A stretch of DNA of 64,000 nucleotides from Oegoconia quadripuncta. Lineage: Eukaryota > Arthropoda > Insecta > Lepidoptera > Autostichidae. Both the position numbers and the translations under genes were made by a program. The DNA lies in NCBI GenBank assembly GCA_949316235.1, contig OX438742.1, positions 12,027,315 to 12,091,314 of the forward strand. The letters run 5' to 3'. The notes beneath the pieces are model-generated. The model searched no databases. It saw only the letters and a program-made list of their open reading frames with translations, and had not been told where the DNA came from. Below, in pieces: positions 31,601 to 39,475 of this stretch (positions are counted from its first letter, which is position 1; the number at the start of each line of letters is the position of its first letter).

Positions 31601-34347
31601 ATGGAGTAAATGTAATGAAAAATACGCCGTTTGAGAGGCTATGCCTTACAGTGGTGGACTTTTACTAAGGTAAGTCAGTAGGTGTGTATGAAACAGTCGG
31701 GTTTTGAAAGAGCCGAAATCAATTTTACCTATTTCTAAACAAATTTATCAAATGTAAGTTTTAATCCTTTAATGGTAACACTGCACAGTGGCGCCTCACT
31801 TGCGAATGATAGTTCCAGTTGCATCAGTGGCGGTAGTAGGCGACATCAAACATATCGAGATGAAAAAGTAAACATTTTTATGATATTTCTGTGGTTTTTT
31901 TAATGGAAAATAATTGACTTAATGTAAACGATTTTAGTTCATTTTTGTGTATAATAAGGTTAATAATTAGGTGATAGAACTGTTTATTATTGATGTATTA
32001 TATCAAGTTTTATTACTAGAAAGAAATTGTTATGAAAGAGTCAGGCCATGGCATATTGAAGAAGCCGGCTCTTTCATGACACGACCACCGGGTCTTTCAA
32101 TAAAAATTTTGATGCAAATCTGCTAATCGTTCACTTTCATGATTACAGAATATATGGTGGGTGGACTAATGAATTTTGTGGTATCAAATATTTCTGATAG
32201 AGATATCACATGTAGAAGACTTTATTTTTCGTTAATTATTATTATTATTGCAAATACTTTATATAATGTGGCTCTTTCATTCATAGATTGTAAAGACCCG
32301 ATTTTTACTTTTTTTTATTGAAGAAAATGTTGTTTTGGTGCTCTTTTTTCCGTGATTTATAAGGTACTTACTAAAAAATAAAACACTATATGAAGATAAT
32401 GTTACTTATAATATATGTCTTTTTCAGATAGTTTTTAAAACTGGCTGTTTCATACACATCTTCCCCTACTTTGAGCGGTTTAGGTTCAAAATTCCAAATT
32501 CTGAAAATGGCATATGAATCTATAAATGGCAAATTCTCAAAATAGCAAATTTTCAAAATGGTAGTCTCGAAATAGTAAACTACTTCATTTATTTTCCAAT
32601 GAGAAATGTTTATAAAACGAATACGAAATAAGTAAGTAGGTATAAATATGGTTTTCATTACTCATACTCGGAAAGTAGGTCTGAAGTTGCCTAAGGAGCG
32701 GGTTGAAAGTAATACTTTTCAGGCCTAGAGAGAATCGTTTTCTACTGGCAGCTGTCAAATAAAAAACACTCGTTCTATTTTCAAATTTCTTCTACAGCCC
32801 ACTCAATTACAACGCGATGTAATATTGAAATAACATAAAGTTTAGTATTAAATTAAATAATTAATTTTTAAAATGATTTTATTATTATTTAGTTTCAACT
32901 ATTTCAACATAGATTTGGGCAAAATATTTACCATATTTTCAAAGATGAAATGAAAAATAATGGCTGACTAGCTGGCCGCCCACAGAAAAAAAAAACAAAA
33001 CAAAATAGGCGGGAAAGCGGCAATTCGATCTTTGTTTTATCGAGTTGTAGTTTTGTTTATACTGCCATATAGCAGCAGAGATTTGTTTTTATTTTTACTT
33101 TCCTTGTATTCGTAATGAAAAGCAGTGTTTATACCACGGGTTAAAGATTATTTAGTCCGAGGCGAGGGCGCCAATAGTTCGAGGGACTAAATACTTTCAT
33201 AATATCCCTACGGTAATAATGTACTATTTCTAACTGCCGTAACTTTCTCCATTAGGGCATGTACGGCGCACCACTCGTATGCAAAGGACGAGCTGTTGCC
33301 CTGCTGTTGGCTCCCGACGCGCAGTGGACTAATTGCACTGGCTTCAGTAATATCGTGCATCTGTTGAGCAGCGCATATCTTAGGGACTTCATGACCTGCG
33401 TCAGCACGTAAATTACTTAACTTATTTATTATCCACGATATGCTTATCCTGGCTAGTGCTTACAGAGACCGTCGTGTGACAGCTATCTAGGGAGATCCCC
33501 ACGGGCACATTTTAAGGTATTTGTTACCTAGGTACTCGGGTTAGTTTTTAACGATGACGATGAACGATGAACGACGCAAATTATACATAATTGTTTTTAA
33601 CGATGACTTTTCAGTTTGGCCTGTTGAAGTTGGTAAGTACTCTGCCTCTGACTTGGCCTAATCAGACTCCCGCCTGGTTAGCTCTATCATCTTATTTAAA
33701 CTTGTAACAAGAAGCAATGGTGTCGATTCGGATGTACACCAACTTAACGTCACAGGCTCAGTTTTAGAGTAGTACTGTCTCTTTCTACCTGGTACAGTAC
33801 GATGCGACGGCATCACTCCAAAACTGATTTTAATTTAGTTGGTGTACTTACATCCGAATCGACACCAATATTTATAGCTTTGCTTTGACCGGTGTTTGTT
33901 TGAGATAAGATAGCCAAGGTAATCGTTGTATTATCTAGCGTCTATCATTTATAGCCTGACATCAAGCCAAGTGCAGGGCATAAGGCCTGAACAAGGAGTG
34001 GGTAGAAGCCTGATCCAGCACGCGGGTCCAGTGTGGATTAGTGAAAATTTATCCGACTAGTGGACACCTGACGAGCTATGGGTATCCTCCTAAGCACAGA
34101 AACCTGAAATTCTACCAAACATTGCTTAACTAATTTTGGCGGCTTACATTTCATATGCTTCATTATTTATTCATTCATGAAGAATATCTACTTATTCGTT
34201 TCCAGACTGTTCCAGCCCGACTTCCAATTGGATTGGGATACTATGAAGAAAGCTCTTTGGGACAGCTCTGCTTTGGATTACGATTACATACCAGCCATGT
34301 ACGACAAAATAACAGGCGGATCCAGTAGCTCTAGTGAAGAGTTATAA
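16480..34347 (+). CDS. Serine protease homolog, catalytically dead (five exons found; 5' end missing)
   Basis: Exons at 16480-16681, 19691-19881, 29200-29376, 33256-33407 and 34206-34347 join with matching phases (0, 1, 0, 0, 2) into 287 codons and a TAA stop. The product is a chymotrypsin-fold (S1) domain. Signatures in order are CVGTLVSRMVVLTAAVC (the TAAHC block with Val for catalytic His), SVAVLLLKRRV (the DIALL block with Ser for Asp), CLMPGWHFFYKG, GMYGAPLVCKG (the GDSGGP block with Tyr for Ser) and TNCTGFSNIVHLL. All three catalytic residues are gone, so no proteolysis is expected. Family members of this kind act as cofactors or decoys in extracellular cascades; that role is inference. 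An acidic, Ser-rich C-terminal tail of about 45 residues (DYDYIPAMYD, GGSSSSSEEL) extends beyond the protease fold. Introns reach 9.3 kb and carry two intact transposons. The signal peptide and first exon(s) were not found, and a micro-exon before GMYGAP cannot be excluded. Confidence 0.85.
16682..17748. other. Intron of the serine protease homolog; nothing recognised
   Basis: AT-rich intronic sequence up to the mariner insertion. Frames on either strand show no domain. Confidence 0.4.
17751..19046 (-). mobile_element. Complete mariner transposon (1296 bp)
   Basis: The left end CTAAGTATCGGGAATTTGTC and the complement of the right end, AAAAGTATCGGGAATATGTC, form terminal inverted repeats of about 27 bp. 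Both continue AATAAAA and differ at the first two bases and one internal base. TA lies immediately outside each end (17749-17750 and 19047-19048), as expected for the mariner target duplication. The length is the usual 1.3 kb. The element sits in an intron of the serine protease homolog, in antisense orientation. It appears structurally complete. Confidence 0.93.
17791..18864 (-). CDS. Mariner transposase, DD34D, open reading frame
   Basis: This 357-residue transposase performs cut-and-paste transposition of its own element. The N-terminal half (residues 1-115) has two helix-turn-helix-type segments with the GRPSTATT linker at about 63-70. The WVPHEL-type motif appears as RLVPKEL at 119-125. 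The catalytic triad is Asp158 (ITGDETWVYEYD), Asp253 (HHDNAPSHT) and Asp288 (YSPDMAPSDFFLFPKLK), with 34 residues between the last two, the mariner spacing. Length matches intact members (about 345-360) and there is no stop or frameshift. It starts at the ATG 18864-18862 inside the right inverted repeat side. Activity is possible but not shown by sequence alone. Confidence 0.95.
   Translation of the reverse strand: MENIVEQRVCLKFCVSNDISCGESLKMLRNTYGESCISKTRAYEWYKAFKEGREVVVDLPRSGRPSTATTKENIDRIKKLVLENRRMSLRELASEVNISFKSVHNILIDILGMKRVAARLVPKELNFVQKAQRKHVAEDMVSRASTDPTFMKRIITGDETWVYEYDMQTSQQPSEWRLENEPKPKKPRQSRSKIKVMLTVFFDYRGVVHSEFLPEGETVNKEYYLGVMKRLRESIRRKRPDLWQHNSWMLHHDNAPSHTAIIVKEFLAKNSTKVLDQAPYSPDMAPSDFFLFPKLKLPLRGKRFESIEAIKENSLNELKAIPQIAYEKCMEDWVKRWRCCIASDGAYFEGNKINLDE
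19414..19446. repeat. Perfect 14-bp hairpin
   Basis: AAATGCCACAAATG and CATTTGTGGCATTT flank a 5-nt loop. It lies just 5' of a LINE-like scrap and shows no terminator or RNA-gene features. Confidence 0.75.
19470..19640 (+). mobile_element. LINE C-terminal scrap (RTE-like)
   Basis: One frame reads GRLLTRWADNLKTVTGNGW, matching the GRP-TRW-DD-KKVAG-W pattern at the end of RTE-type polyproteins. Sequence like CCTATGTCCAGCAGTGAACGG follows, a common 3' end of these elements. It is about 170 bp and broken by stops. Confidence 0.6.
19691..19881 (+). CDS. Serine protease homolog, exon with altered Asp block
   Basis: The acceptor is TTTTGTTTCAG and the donor is G|GTAGGT. The first two bases complete the codon begun in exon 16480-16681. 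It encodes PTGIPNRAYLLEKSVAVLLL, KRRVPDVLAEVPLRALDVDW and ends CLMPGWHFFYKG in phase 0. Ser replaces the catalytic Asp in the DIALL-type block. Confidence 0.85.
19882..20880. other. Intron; nothing recognised
   Basis: AT-rich intron. A CCGTTGTGCATAAAAAA scrap of a family 2 SINE tail lies at about 19925-19946. Confidence 0.4.
20884..21022 (+). repeat. Dispersed repeat C copy
   Basis: Contains GGAGATACGTCCGGACAAAG, ACACACACGGCGCCGTCAAA and ACACCCGTCGTTTTTCATCG. A similar block lies at 28770-28945 and a partial reverse copy at 9050-9136. The class is unknown. Confidence 0.55.
21470..21497 (-). mobile_element. LINE 3' tail scrap
   Basis: This is the exact reverse complement of the 10664-10690 block (GAGCCATGCTCTTGTCGGTG...). 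It abuts the left end of a MITE family A copy. Confidence 0.5.
21499..21740. mobile_element. MITE family A, decayed copy
   Basis: Shares with 12012-12265 the blocks ATGAAATTTAATTTGTGTAA, CCTGATTACGAACAACTTTC, CCATACAAAGTAAACCATTC and CCAACAATTTT. The right arm is rearranged and the CACCCTG terminus is absent. Confidence 0.75.
21872..22299. repeat. Left terminal inverted repeat of the DD40D transposon
   Basis: Very AT-rich after the first 40 bp. The inner boundary falls at AGAACAATGTTT, where the arms stop matching. Several T-runs and GACATGTATGACCTCCTGCA are mirrored in the right arm with one- or two-base changes. Confidence 0.88.
22560..23642 (+). CDS. DDD transposase, IS630-Tc1-mariner superfamily, DD40D spacing
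   Basis: A 360-residue frame without breaks. Residues 1-130 look like two helix-turn-helix regions with a basic linker (GLRRRRNEP at 59-67); residues 90-110 (PTISIRRIAIRLGITRMRVW) fit a second recognition motif. The catalytic core shows Asp161 (RVLWTDEATF), Asp252 (FQLDGAPAH) and Asp293 (RSPDLTPLDYYFWGYMK). There are 40 residues between the second and third Asp, against 34 in mariner. Taking Asp288 of SPD as the third residue would give 35, but alignment with mariner favours Asp293. The C-terminus DGGHFENIIN is typical of these transposases. The ATG directly follows TTTTAAA. It is probably functional or recently so; the exact family was not assigned. Confidence 0.93.
   Translation: MSRLANLQPSHVADMHFVYGFCDGNARAAVAEYRRRYPNRVVLGYRSFIAVHRQMSEIGLRRRRNEPVQPAPAVRMDIDEQVLRLVTADPTISIRRIAIRLGITRMRVWRVLKKEGLHPYHYRRAQNLRDGDSIPRLVFCTWILRQHRLNPDFIKRVLWTDEATFTRAGITNHRNLHIWAAENPYAVRETSFQYEFSVNMWAGIIDDLIIGPFELPRRLTQEVMLNFLRNDLPQLLEDVPLLTRRHMYFQLDGAPAHYAQSVREFINENYPRWIGRGGPVAWPPRSPDLTPLDYYFWGYMKQKVYAVPIISRDQLKQRIDAAAAEIAQNHAEIRRTTLRMSFRALACITADGGHFENIIN
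23877..24304. repeat. Right terminal inverted repeat of the DD40D transposon
   Basis: Reverse complement of 21872-22299 with few substitutions, ending CCGGGACACATTG. It begins just after a region where the two arms diverge (AACATTGTTCGAGG). Confidence 0.88.
24310..27520. other. Intron of the serine protease homolog; no exon recognised
   Basis: 3.2 kb of intron with small frames of 60-90 codons, none with a domain. TTCGAACGACTGGTTGG-like sequence occurs twice (about 26355 and 26537). No transposon ends were found. Confidence 0.35.
27521..28110. other. Intron; a short GC-rich patch, nothing recognised
   Basis: A GC-rich patch at about 27905-27975 (GGCGCGGCGGGGGCAGCACA) stands out from AT-rich flanks but has no readable domain. 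Confidence 0.3.
28112..28587. mobile_element. MITE family A, two nested or tandem copies
   Basis: The arm blocks appear in the order left arm, right arm, inverted central block, right arm. The motif CCAACAATTTTCTGCTGAAT or its complement occurs three times, and the CCATACAAAGTAAACC block and its complement also occur three times. This means one copy was inserted in, or recombined with, another. The outer ends are decayed (CACCCTATTAGTTGAAATTC and AATTCATCCTGTATA). Confidence 0.75.
28770..28947 (+). repeat. Dispersed repeat C copy
   Basis: Contains ATACATCCAGACAAAAACTG, ACACACACAACACAACGCAG and TTTTCGTCGGGGATTAAAAA, in the same order as the copy at 20884. Confidence 0.55.
29200..29376 (+). 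CDS. Serine protease homolog, exon 29.2 kb
   Basis: The acceptor is AAATTTCAG and the donor is GAC|GTAATT; it is in phase 0 at both ends (59 codons). It encodes DKIYPVHKFLLQRNVRVQFL, DIVKMHLWCDALSLKFQKSL, then GYEGYFDTGSQLCIRD. This is the region before the S1 active-site Ser loop, with two conserved Cys (LWC, LCI). Confidence 0.82.
29377..31280. other. Intron; nothing recognised
   Basis: AT-rich intron. A triplicate AGTGA stretch lies at about 30423. No exon or element end was recognised. Confidence 0.35.
31283..31430 (-). mobile_element. CR1-like LINE 3' tail
   Basis: On the minus strand it has GTTTCTTGCTTGTTCTTCCC, AATTGCCTTTTGAACAAGCA and a TTTGATTTTGATTTTGA tail. It is the same 3' block as 12427-12560 with another tail length. 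No coding part remains. Confidence 0.65.
31431..33255. other. Intron; nothing recognised
   Basis: AT-rich. Around 32500-32585 a short degenerate repeat of TCAAAATAGCAAAT-like units is present. No exon was recognised. Confidence 0.35.
33256..33407 (+). CDS. Serine protease homolog, exon with altered Ser block
   Basis: The acceptor is TTTCTCCATTAG and the donor is AC|GTAAAT (phase 2). It encodes GMYGAPLVCKGRAVALLLAP, DAQWTNCTGFSNIVHLLSSA and ends FMTCVS. The GDSGGP motif has become GMYGAP, removing the nucleophile. The C-terminal helix start (FSNIVHLL) is typical of S1 domains. Confidence 0.88.
33650..33925 (+). mobile_element. SINE family 2 remnant split by a MITE
   Basis: Flanks of the MITE at 33719-33867 read CCGCCTGGTTAGCTCTATCATCTTATTTAA before it, and TGAGATAAGATAGCC after it, in the order found in family 2 SINEs. 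It is heavily diverged. Confidence 0.5.
33719..33867. mobile_element. MITE with 25-bp inverted repeats
   Basis: The left end GGTGTCGATTCGGATGTA-CACCAAC and the complement of the right end, GGTGTCGATTCGGATGTAAG with TACACCAAC, match apart from four inserted bases. AAT flanks both sides as a likely 3-bp target duplication. It is 149 bp with no coding capacity. The transposase family is not determined. Confidence 0.78.
34206..34347 (+). CDS. Serine protease homolog, terminal exon
   Basis: The acceptor is CGTTTCCAG. The first base completes the split Thr codon. It then encodes LFQPDFQLDWDTMKKALWDS, SALDYDYIPAMYDKITGGSS and SSSEEL, ending in TAA. The acidic, Tyr/Asp-rich tail with a Ser run lies outside the protease fold. 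A possible AATAAA lies at 34783-34788. Confidence 0.85.
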
Positions 34348-34744
34348 CTTTGAATATACCAAATCTTCGGTCACGCAAACATACCAGGCTCGATTCCCGG
34401 TCGGAACCGAAATTTTCACGGATTCTGGTTAGACTTTCTCCTAGTAGATAATATTCTGGATTGAGATCACAGATAATCACTAGTTTGTCTGGCATTAATA
34501 TTATATTTATTACTTTGCTCACAACTGTTCAATCCCCTGAGATATGTAGGTAATGCATTATGACCACTATTAATAAGAAAGAATTTATCCCACAGATAAT
34601 TATTGTGTGCAGCTTAATTTTTAAGAACTAAAAGAGATCACATTTGCTCAGCTTGCCTAATGTATATTAAAACTGTAGTACTTACATATTTATTAAAATA
34701 GAAAATCCTAAATCTAGTTATACATGGCGCTATTCGGGTGTTAT

Positions 34745-34909
34745 ACGAAACGGAGGCAGAATTTCGACCTTAGACTCTTATCAATAAAACGATCACAAGA
34801 GCGACGTGAACTGAAGTTGATACTACGAGTACTTATTATTTAAACAGTATCAAAAAAAATAATATTGAGAAGTCGCGATCTCAATCTCAGATTGTTTTAT
34901 TAATACGGC
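34745..34909. mobile_element. Harbinger-type MITE fragment
   Basis: The right end CTCAATCTCAGATTGTTTTA followed by TTAATACGGCC resembles the terminal repeat of the complete copy at 57693-57991. The left end is diverged. It directly abuts a family 2 SINE. Confidence 0.5.
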
Positions 34910-34910
34910 C

Positions 34911-35146
34911 TTTTTTTATGCACAACGGGTTGGCACTTGAATTCAATCACATGTGATGTTAAGTGAAGATGAGGCCGAAGGTGGAAGCGTACTGACTTGG
35001 AAACCCCATCTTATTTGCTGGACTGGCTATCTTATCTCTGACAACCGGAACATAACAATGCTATTAACATTGGTGTTTGGCGGCAGTGTTAGATAAGATG
35101 GTGGTAGCTAGCCAGGCGGACATTTAAAATGCCCTACCACCAACCC
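34911..35146 (-). mobile_element. SINE family 2 copy, 5' truncated
   Basis: On the minus strand it starts inside the GGTTGGTGGTAGGGCATTTT block. It carries TAGCTACCACCATCTTATCT, AGATAAGATAGCCAG and CTTCGGCCTCATCTTCACTT, and ends CCCGTTGTGCATAAAAAAA. Confidence 0.82.
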
Positions 35147-35294
35147 AAGGCCAAAGCGGACTTTGCATTTCATTGTCCACACTAGCTAAACGCGAGGGGG
35201 GTAGTGGAACTTCTTTACCCTGGCACTTATTTCTTTTTAAAGGTTCTCAATTCGAGATTTGGTACGTTTTTGTTTAATTAGTCTGGGTTCTTCA

Positions 35295-35420
35295 CTATGA
35301 GCTATGATAATAAAGCTCAAAGACACGCAACGGGCTATGGAGAGAGAGATGCTCGACATTTCACTAACCGTGGCATGCACAGCGTTTTGTCGCAGGGTAG
35401 GCAGAATGATAAATGATAAA
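35295..35420 (+). mobile_element. RTE-type LINE scrap
   Basis: A frame reads LKDTQRAMEREMLDISLT, matching the QRAMER-ML conserved stretch in the C-terminal third of RTE reverse transcriptases. Only about 120 bp are recognisable. Confidence 0.6.
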
Positions 35421-35888
35421 ATATACAACTACTAAACAATAACTTATTCTTATAGTACGATATAGACGGATAAATTCGAATGCTCTGTTGTGCCCCTTTA
35501 GTGGTTCAGAAGGGAAATTTTTGAGTTACCTGTCGTGCTCCTATAAGTTATGAAAACATTGGAAGGACAACTAAAATGAAATACTTGAACATATTTGTTT
35601 GAAATCTATAATGTTAAGTATCTATTTTATTGAAACAAACAAAACTTTCTTCCTTCAAAGTTAAATTATTTTTCTACTTATAAATTAATGTGTCTTTAAT
35701 TTGTTATTCTTACGAAATATTTATTTGTATTTTTTGTTAATTTCGGTGACTAATAAATGCCTCATATCTGTCATCCCCGTTTTGAAAATATTTTTTAAAT
35801 GAATCGTTTGTCAGCAAAATTTATCATCATGTGTTCCACCTTTGTAGGGGTAAAGTGGAACCATAAATATGACATAAGATGTGCTCGG

Positions 35889-36212
35889 GGCTTTTTGGCG
35901 GGATCTCGGCGAGTGAAGTTGCATTTTTCTTTATAATTCTTATAATTTGTGCATTCTAACTTTTGAAGCTTAATAATGGCAGAATATTGTGCAGCAAACG
36001 TTAGTGTTGGTGTACAGGTGAAAGTAAGTGTAAATTAAAGTGCGTAACGGAGCTTTCCGGTTCCCACAAGAAGCCGCCAAAATCTTTTGTAAAGCATTCT
36101 GCCACTTTACTGAAGAATGACTTGACCGTGACTAGACTCTGTATACGCCAAGTATACGACGAATTACTTGTTTTGACTGAGACTGACTTGTAAGCTGAAG
36201 AAATAAGAGAAA
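35889..36212 (+). repeat. Retroposed unit R, copy 1
   Basis: It starts GGCTTTTTGGCGGGATCTCG and matches 59554-59880 over about 320 bp with few differences, including ATGGCAGAATATTGTGCAGC, TTCCCACAAGAAGCCGCCAA and GTGACTAGACTCTGTATACG. It lacks the poly(A) tail and last 70 bp seen in copy 2. No long frame is open in either copy; the longest reads are about 20-27 codons. Confidence 0.75.
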
Positions 36213-36432
36213 TAAAAATTTTCACTCGAAACTGGCAGTAATGTCTCTCGGCAGTGAGGTTGACTGGTTGCCATCCTCAAAAATAAGAAGATGTGCTCCA
36301 CCGAACCACCAAAGGAGCACTACAGATCATACAAAATTTACCCGTTCTACCACCAGGGGCACACTTCGGGTGTTCGGCGGAGCAGTCGTCGTACGTAGGT
36401 ACTGCCTTTCGCCACGCCACTGTTCACTACAT

Positions 36433-36745
36433 GATCGAATCAGGAATGACAAAGTCCGTAGGCAAACGAAAGTCACTGACATAGTCCAGCGGATTACCAA
36501 GTTAAAGTGGTAGTGGCAGGGGGCACATAACTCGACGAACTGATGTCCGGTGGATCATTAAAGGTCTCCAGTGGAGACCACCCACCGGTAGGACGTCTAC
36601 TCACAAAGAGGACAGACGATCTAATCAAGGTCGCGGGAAACCGCTGGATGCAGACCGCTTCCAATCGGTCGCTCTGGAATTCTATGGGGGAGGCCTGTGT
36701 TCAGCAGTGCTTGTCCTGTGGCTGATATGATGATGATGAGCCTGG
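36433..36745 (+). mobile_element. RTE-type LINE 3' end, decayed
   Basis: Frames read DRIRNDKVRRQTKVTDIVQR and, after frameshifts, GDHPPVGRLLTKRTDDLIKV, AGNRWMQTASNRSLWNSMGE, AC-VQQ-C-LSCG. This is the conserved C-terminus of lepidopteran RTE reverse transcriptase. It is followed by a short 3' UTR and GGCTGATATGATGATGATGA. Internal stops and frame changes show it is dead. Confidence 0.8.
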
Positions 36746-38006
36746 GTTCCATGGTTCGTAAGGTAGTGTGGCACCTGTACCACCTCCATCAAGCGACGCC
36801 GCTGCCGTCTCGAGAGGTATACAAATGTTGATCCTAGCTAGGAGTTAGAGCAGGACAAGTGTGAAAGCGGGATTGTTGGTATTTTCTCCCCACTTTCCTA
36901 TATTTTGTTCTCAATACTCGGTCTTATCAGCCTTAGAGCCTTGCGTTGGCCATCAAATAATTGTAATAAATGATATCTATAAATGTTTAATGTACTTATT
37001 TTTAATAAAAGAATTAAACATTACGTTGTGTAAATTTTTGTACGGAACACTGAAAATTAGACAATTTTGTAATAAGTATAAGTAACATGGACATAAAGTA
37101 GTTACATCATAGGTTTTTGACTATAACATTATGTATTAATGTTATGATTTAGAAAAATTGAAGCTAATACAATACTATAATAATCGTGTTCATTTATTTA
37201 TGTTTATCTCCAACGGTTTAGAGTTCCAGCGCGTAATGCATTTAGGGGATACAGAATAAGCAGTTATTTGAAAATCTGTACACCACGTTCGTACAGACAA
37301 TTTGTTGTGATTTTTTTTAAATTTAACATTTTTTTCAGATGTTTAACGCGTGGCTTGCGGGTTTCCTACCTAACATCACCAATGTCAACCTCTTTAAATC
37401 GACAAATTAATTACTTAAAAACGGTCTAATTATAATAATAACCGCAAATAATGTTTATACATACCTACATAGGTATATGTAGGTACATAACGTCACAACT
37501 TTTATCCCAAATGGGTGACCCCATTTTTCCCAAACAGCGTTGCCCACGTGATAGGGGGTGGGTGAAAAGTATCTTTGTAATGATGTTGGGGATTTAATTG
37601 TTGAATATAAGATACATGATATTTACGCAGATTAAAAAAGGATCTATTTACAAGAAATTAAAATAAAAGAACAAAATAGCACGGAAACAGTAGACATTTG
37701 AAACGAGGATCAGTATATAAAACATGCATATCTATCCTATATATGTTTGTTTATTGGTAAACAGGAAGTCAGAAAGATTTTGAAACTAATGATTTTTGTA
37801 GTTTTCCCTTAATTGTTTTACCATTTATTAATTGTTTAACCATTGACCTGCACCATCAATGGTGCAGGACCATAATGATGCTAAATTTTAAGTCCGTAGA
37901 ACGCCGGGAAGTACCTACACTATAGAGTTTGATGACCTGTCAGTGAGTGGGACTTTTTAATTATTAGAGCTGTAGCAGTGTTCATTCATTATATCCATAG
38001 ACAATA
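36746..38006. other. No gene seen
   Basis: Intergenic AT-rich DNA downstream of the serine protease homolog. A short frame at 36861 lacks any domain. Confidence 0.35.
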
Positions 38007-38214
38007 CCGGCTGAATTTCAATTCGTGTAATTGCCATAAATTGGGGACGCCACTCTTGATTACGAACAACTTTCCCCAAGGAATCATTGTCGAATTCGAT
38101 CAAAGAAATTTCGATACAATTTTCGGCTGTTGTCGGCTAAATTGATCGTAATCAAGAGTGGAGGGTGGAGACACCAGTAAACAGCAGCAATTACACGAAT
38201 TAAATTTCACCCTG
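38007..38214. mobile_element. MITE family A, shortened copy
   Basis: Starts CCGGCTGAATTTCAATTCGT (a mutated CAGGGTGAA end) and ends ACGAATTAAATTTCACCCTG. It keeps GATTACGAACAACTTTCCCC in the left arm; the central part is deleted relative to 12012-12265. Confidence 0.78.
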
Positions 38215-38411
38215 CATATTCCCGAAGCTATTACTTTTCATAGATTACGAATACACCCAGTAGATGAGTGTTCATAAATGTTTTTGAATCACAGGTATTT
38301 TCGCAAAGATGTCCCCGGTGCGCCGTGACATCTTATCGTTCGTATCGTATGCAGTTTTACTTGCATCACAAAACATATGAAGACAAACTGTATATTCTTT
38401 ATGTCTTTATG

Positions 38412-39106
38412 CAGGGTGTAATCGTTAAGTGTGCACAGGCGATTATTCCGTAACTATTATAGATATCAAAAGACTTTAAACTGATATCGAAAATACTTTA
38501 CCTAATGAGTAAAATGACATTAATAACTTTTTAAAAATAAAACGAGAAATATCCAAAAAAATTACATTAAACACTCCCATACATTTAGCATGAGATAGTA
38601 GAGATTTTAGTTTCCTTATTTTAAGTGGAATAGTATCAACTCATTTTACCCTTATCATTCTATAATTATGTATTATGATAGTGATGAATTTCAAGTAGAT
38701 ACACGTGTAGGTTAATTATCTTACCACTTCAAATTAATAATAAACCTTGTTTCAATATCGCACTGATTTGAACTGGCTGAAAAGCAACATACTAAATAAA
38801 AACAAAAAAAAAGATACTATTTGGTGTTCCTTCTAAATTCAAATTCTTTATAGCGGATTCTCGTTCCCGCCAATTTATTGCGTTTTTTCAATTAATAGGT
38901 ACAAAATTTTGTACTTAGTTACTAAGAAATAAAATGTATGGGAGTGTTTAATATAATTTTTTTGGATATTTCTCGTTTTATTTAAAAAAAGTTATTAATG
39001 TTATTTTACTCATTAGGTAAAGTACTTTCGATATCAGTTTAAAGTTTTTTCATATCTATAATAGTTACGGAATAATCGCTTGTGCACACTTAACGATTAC
39101 ACCCTG
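38412..39106. mobile_element. Non-autonomous element with ~180-bp inverted repeats
   Basis: The left end CAGGGTGTAATCGTTAAGTG and the complement of the right end match through GGCGATTATTCCGTAACTAT, GATATCGAAA-TACTTTACCT and CTCGTTTTATTT to TGGGAGTGTTTAA, about 180 bp. The right flank is TATA; the left flank is ATG, suggesting a mutated TATA. The 695-bp element has no transposase frame. Its first seven bases equal those of MITE family A. Confidence 0.85.
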
Positions 39107-39162
39107 TATACCACGAAGGTTGACTCGTGGTATTGAAATTGTTCAAGGTATGAGATAAAATA

Positions 39163-39475
39163 CTACTTTAAAAACTTGAGACGAATATTATTGGGGTGAC
39201 GATCCCATAATATTATACCGATTTTGGTTTTCCATATTTCTTGAAGCATGACTCGTGTTACTATTGTCACTGGACATACAACTATTGGATCAAAAATTTG
39301 TTGCGTCAAAGATAACAGGTACTTCGTAATTTTTTCGTTTGCACGTTTGCAAGTTGCACACAAGCAGGAAACATTACAGCAAAGTTCGTCATTTATAGTA
39401 TCCCATTTAAGACCTAAAACAGATATAATTGATTCACCTACCTCATTAATTTTCAATGGTGACGTAACAGATTGA
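39163..39475 (-). pseudogene. BEL/Pao retrotransposon pol fragment
   Basis: The minus-strand frame reads VGESIISVLGLKWDTINDEL and later LSLTQQIFDPIVVCPVTIVT, then MLQEIWKTKIG. This matches the VLGL-W ... S-IFDPLGL--PV---AK---Q-LW pattern between reverse transcriptase and RNase H of BEL/Pao elements. Only about 100 residues remain, with no adjacent pol motifs or LTRs. It abuts the 38412-39106 element. Confidence 0.65.
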
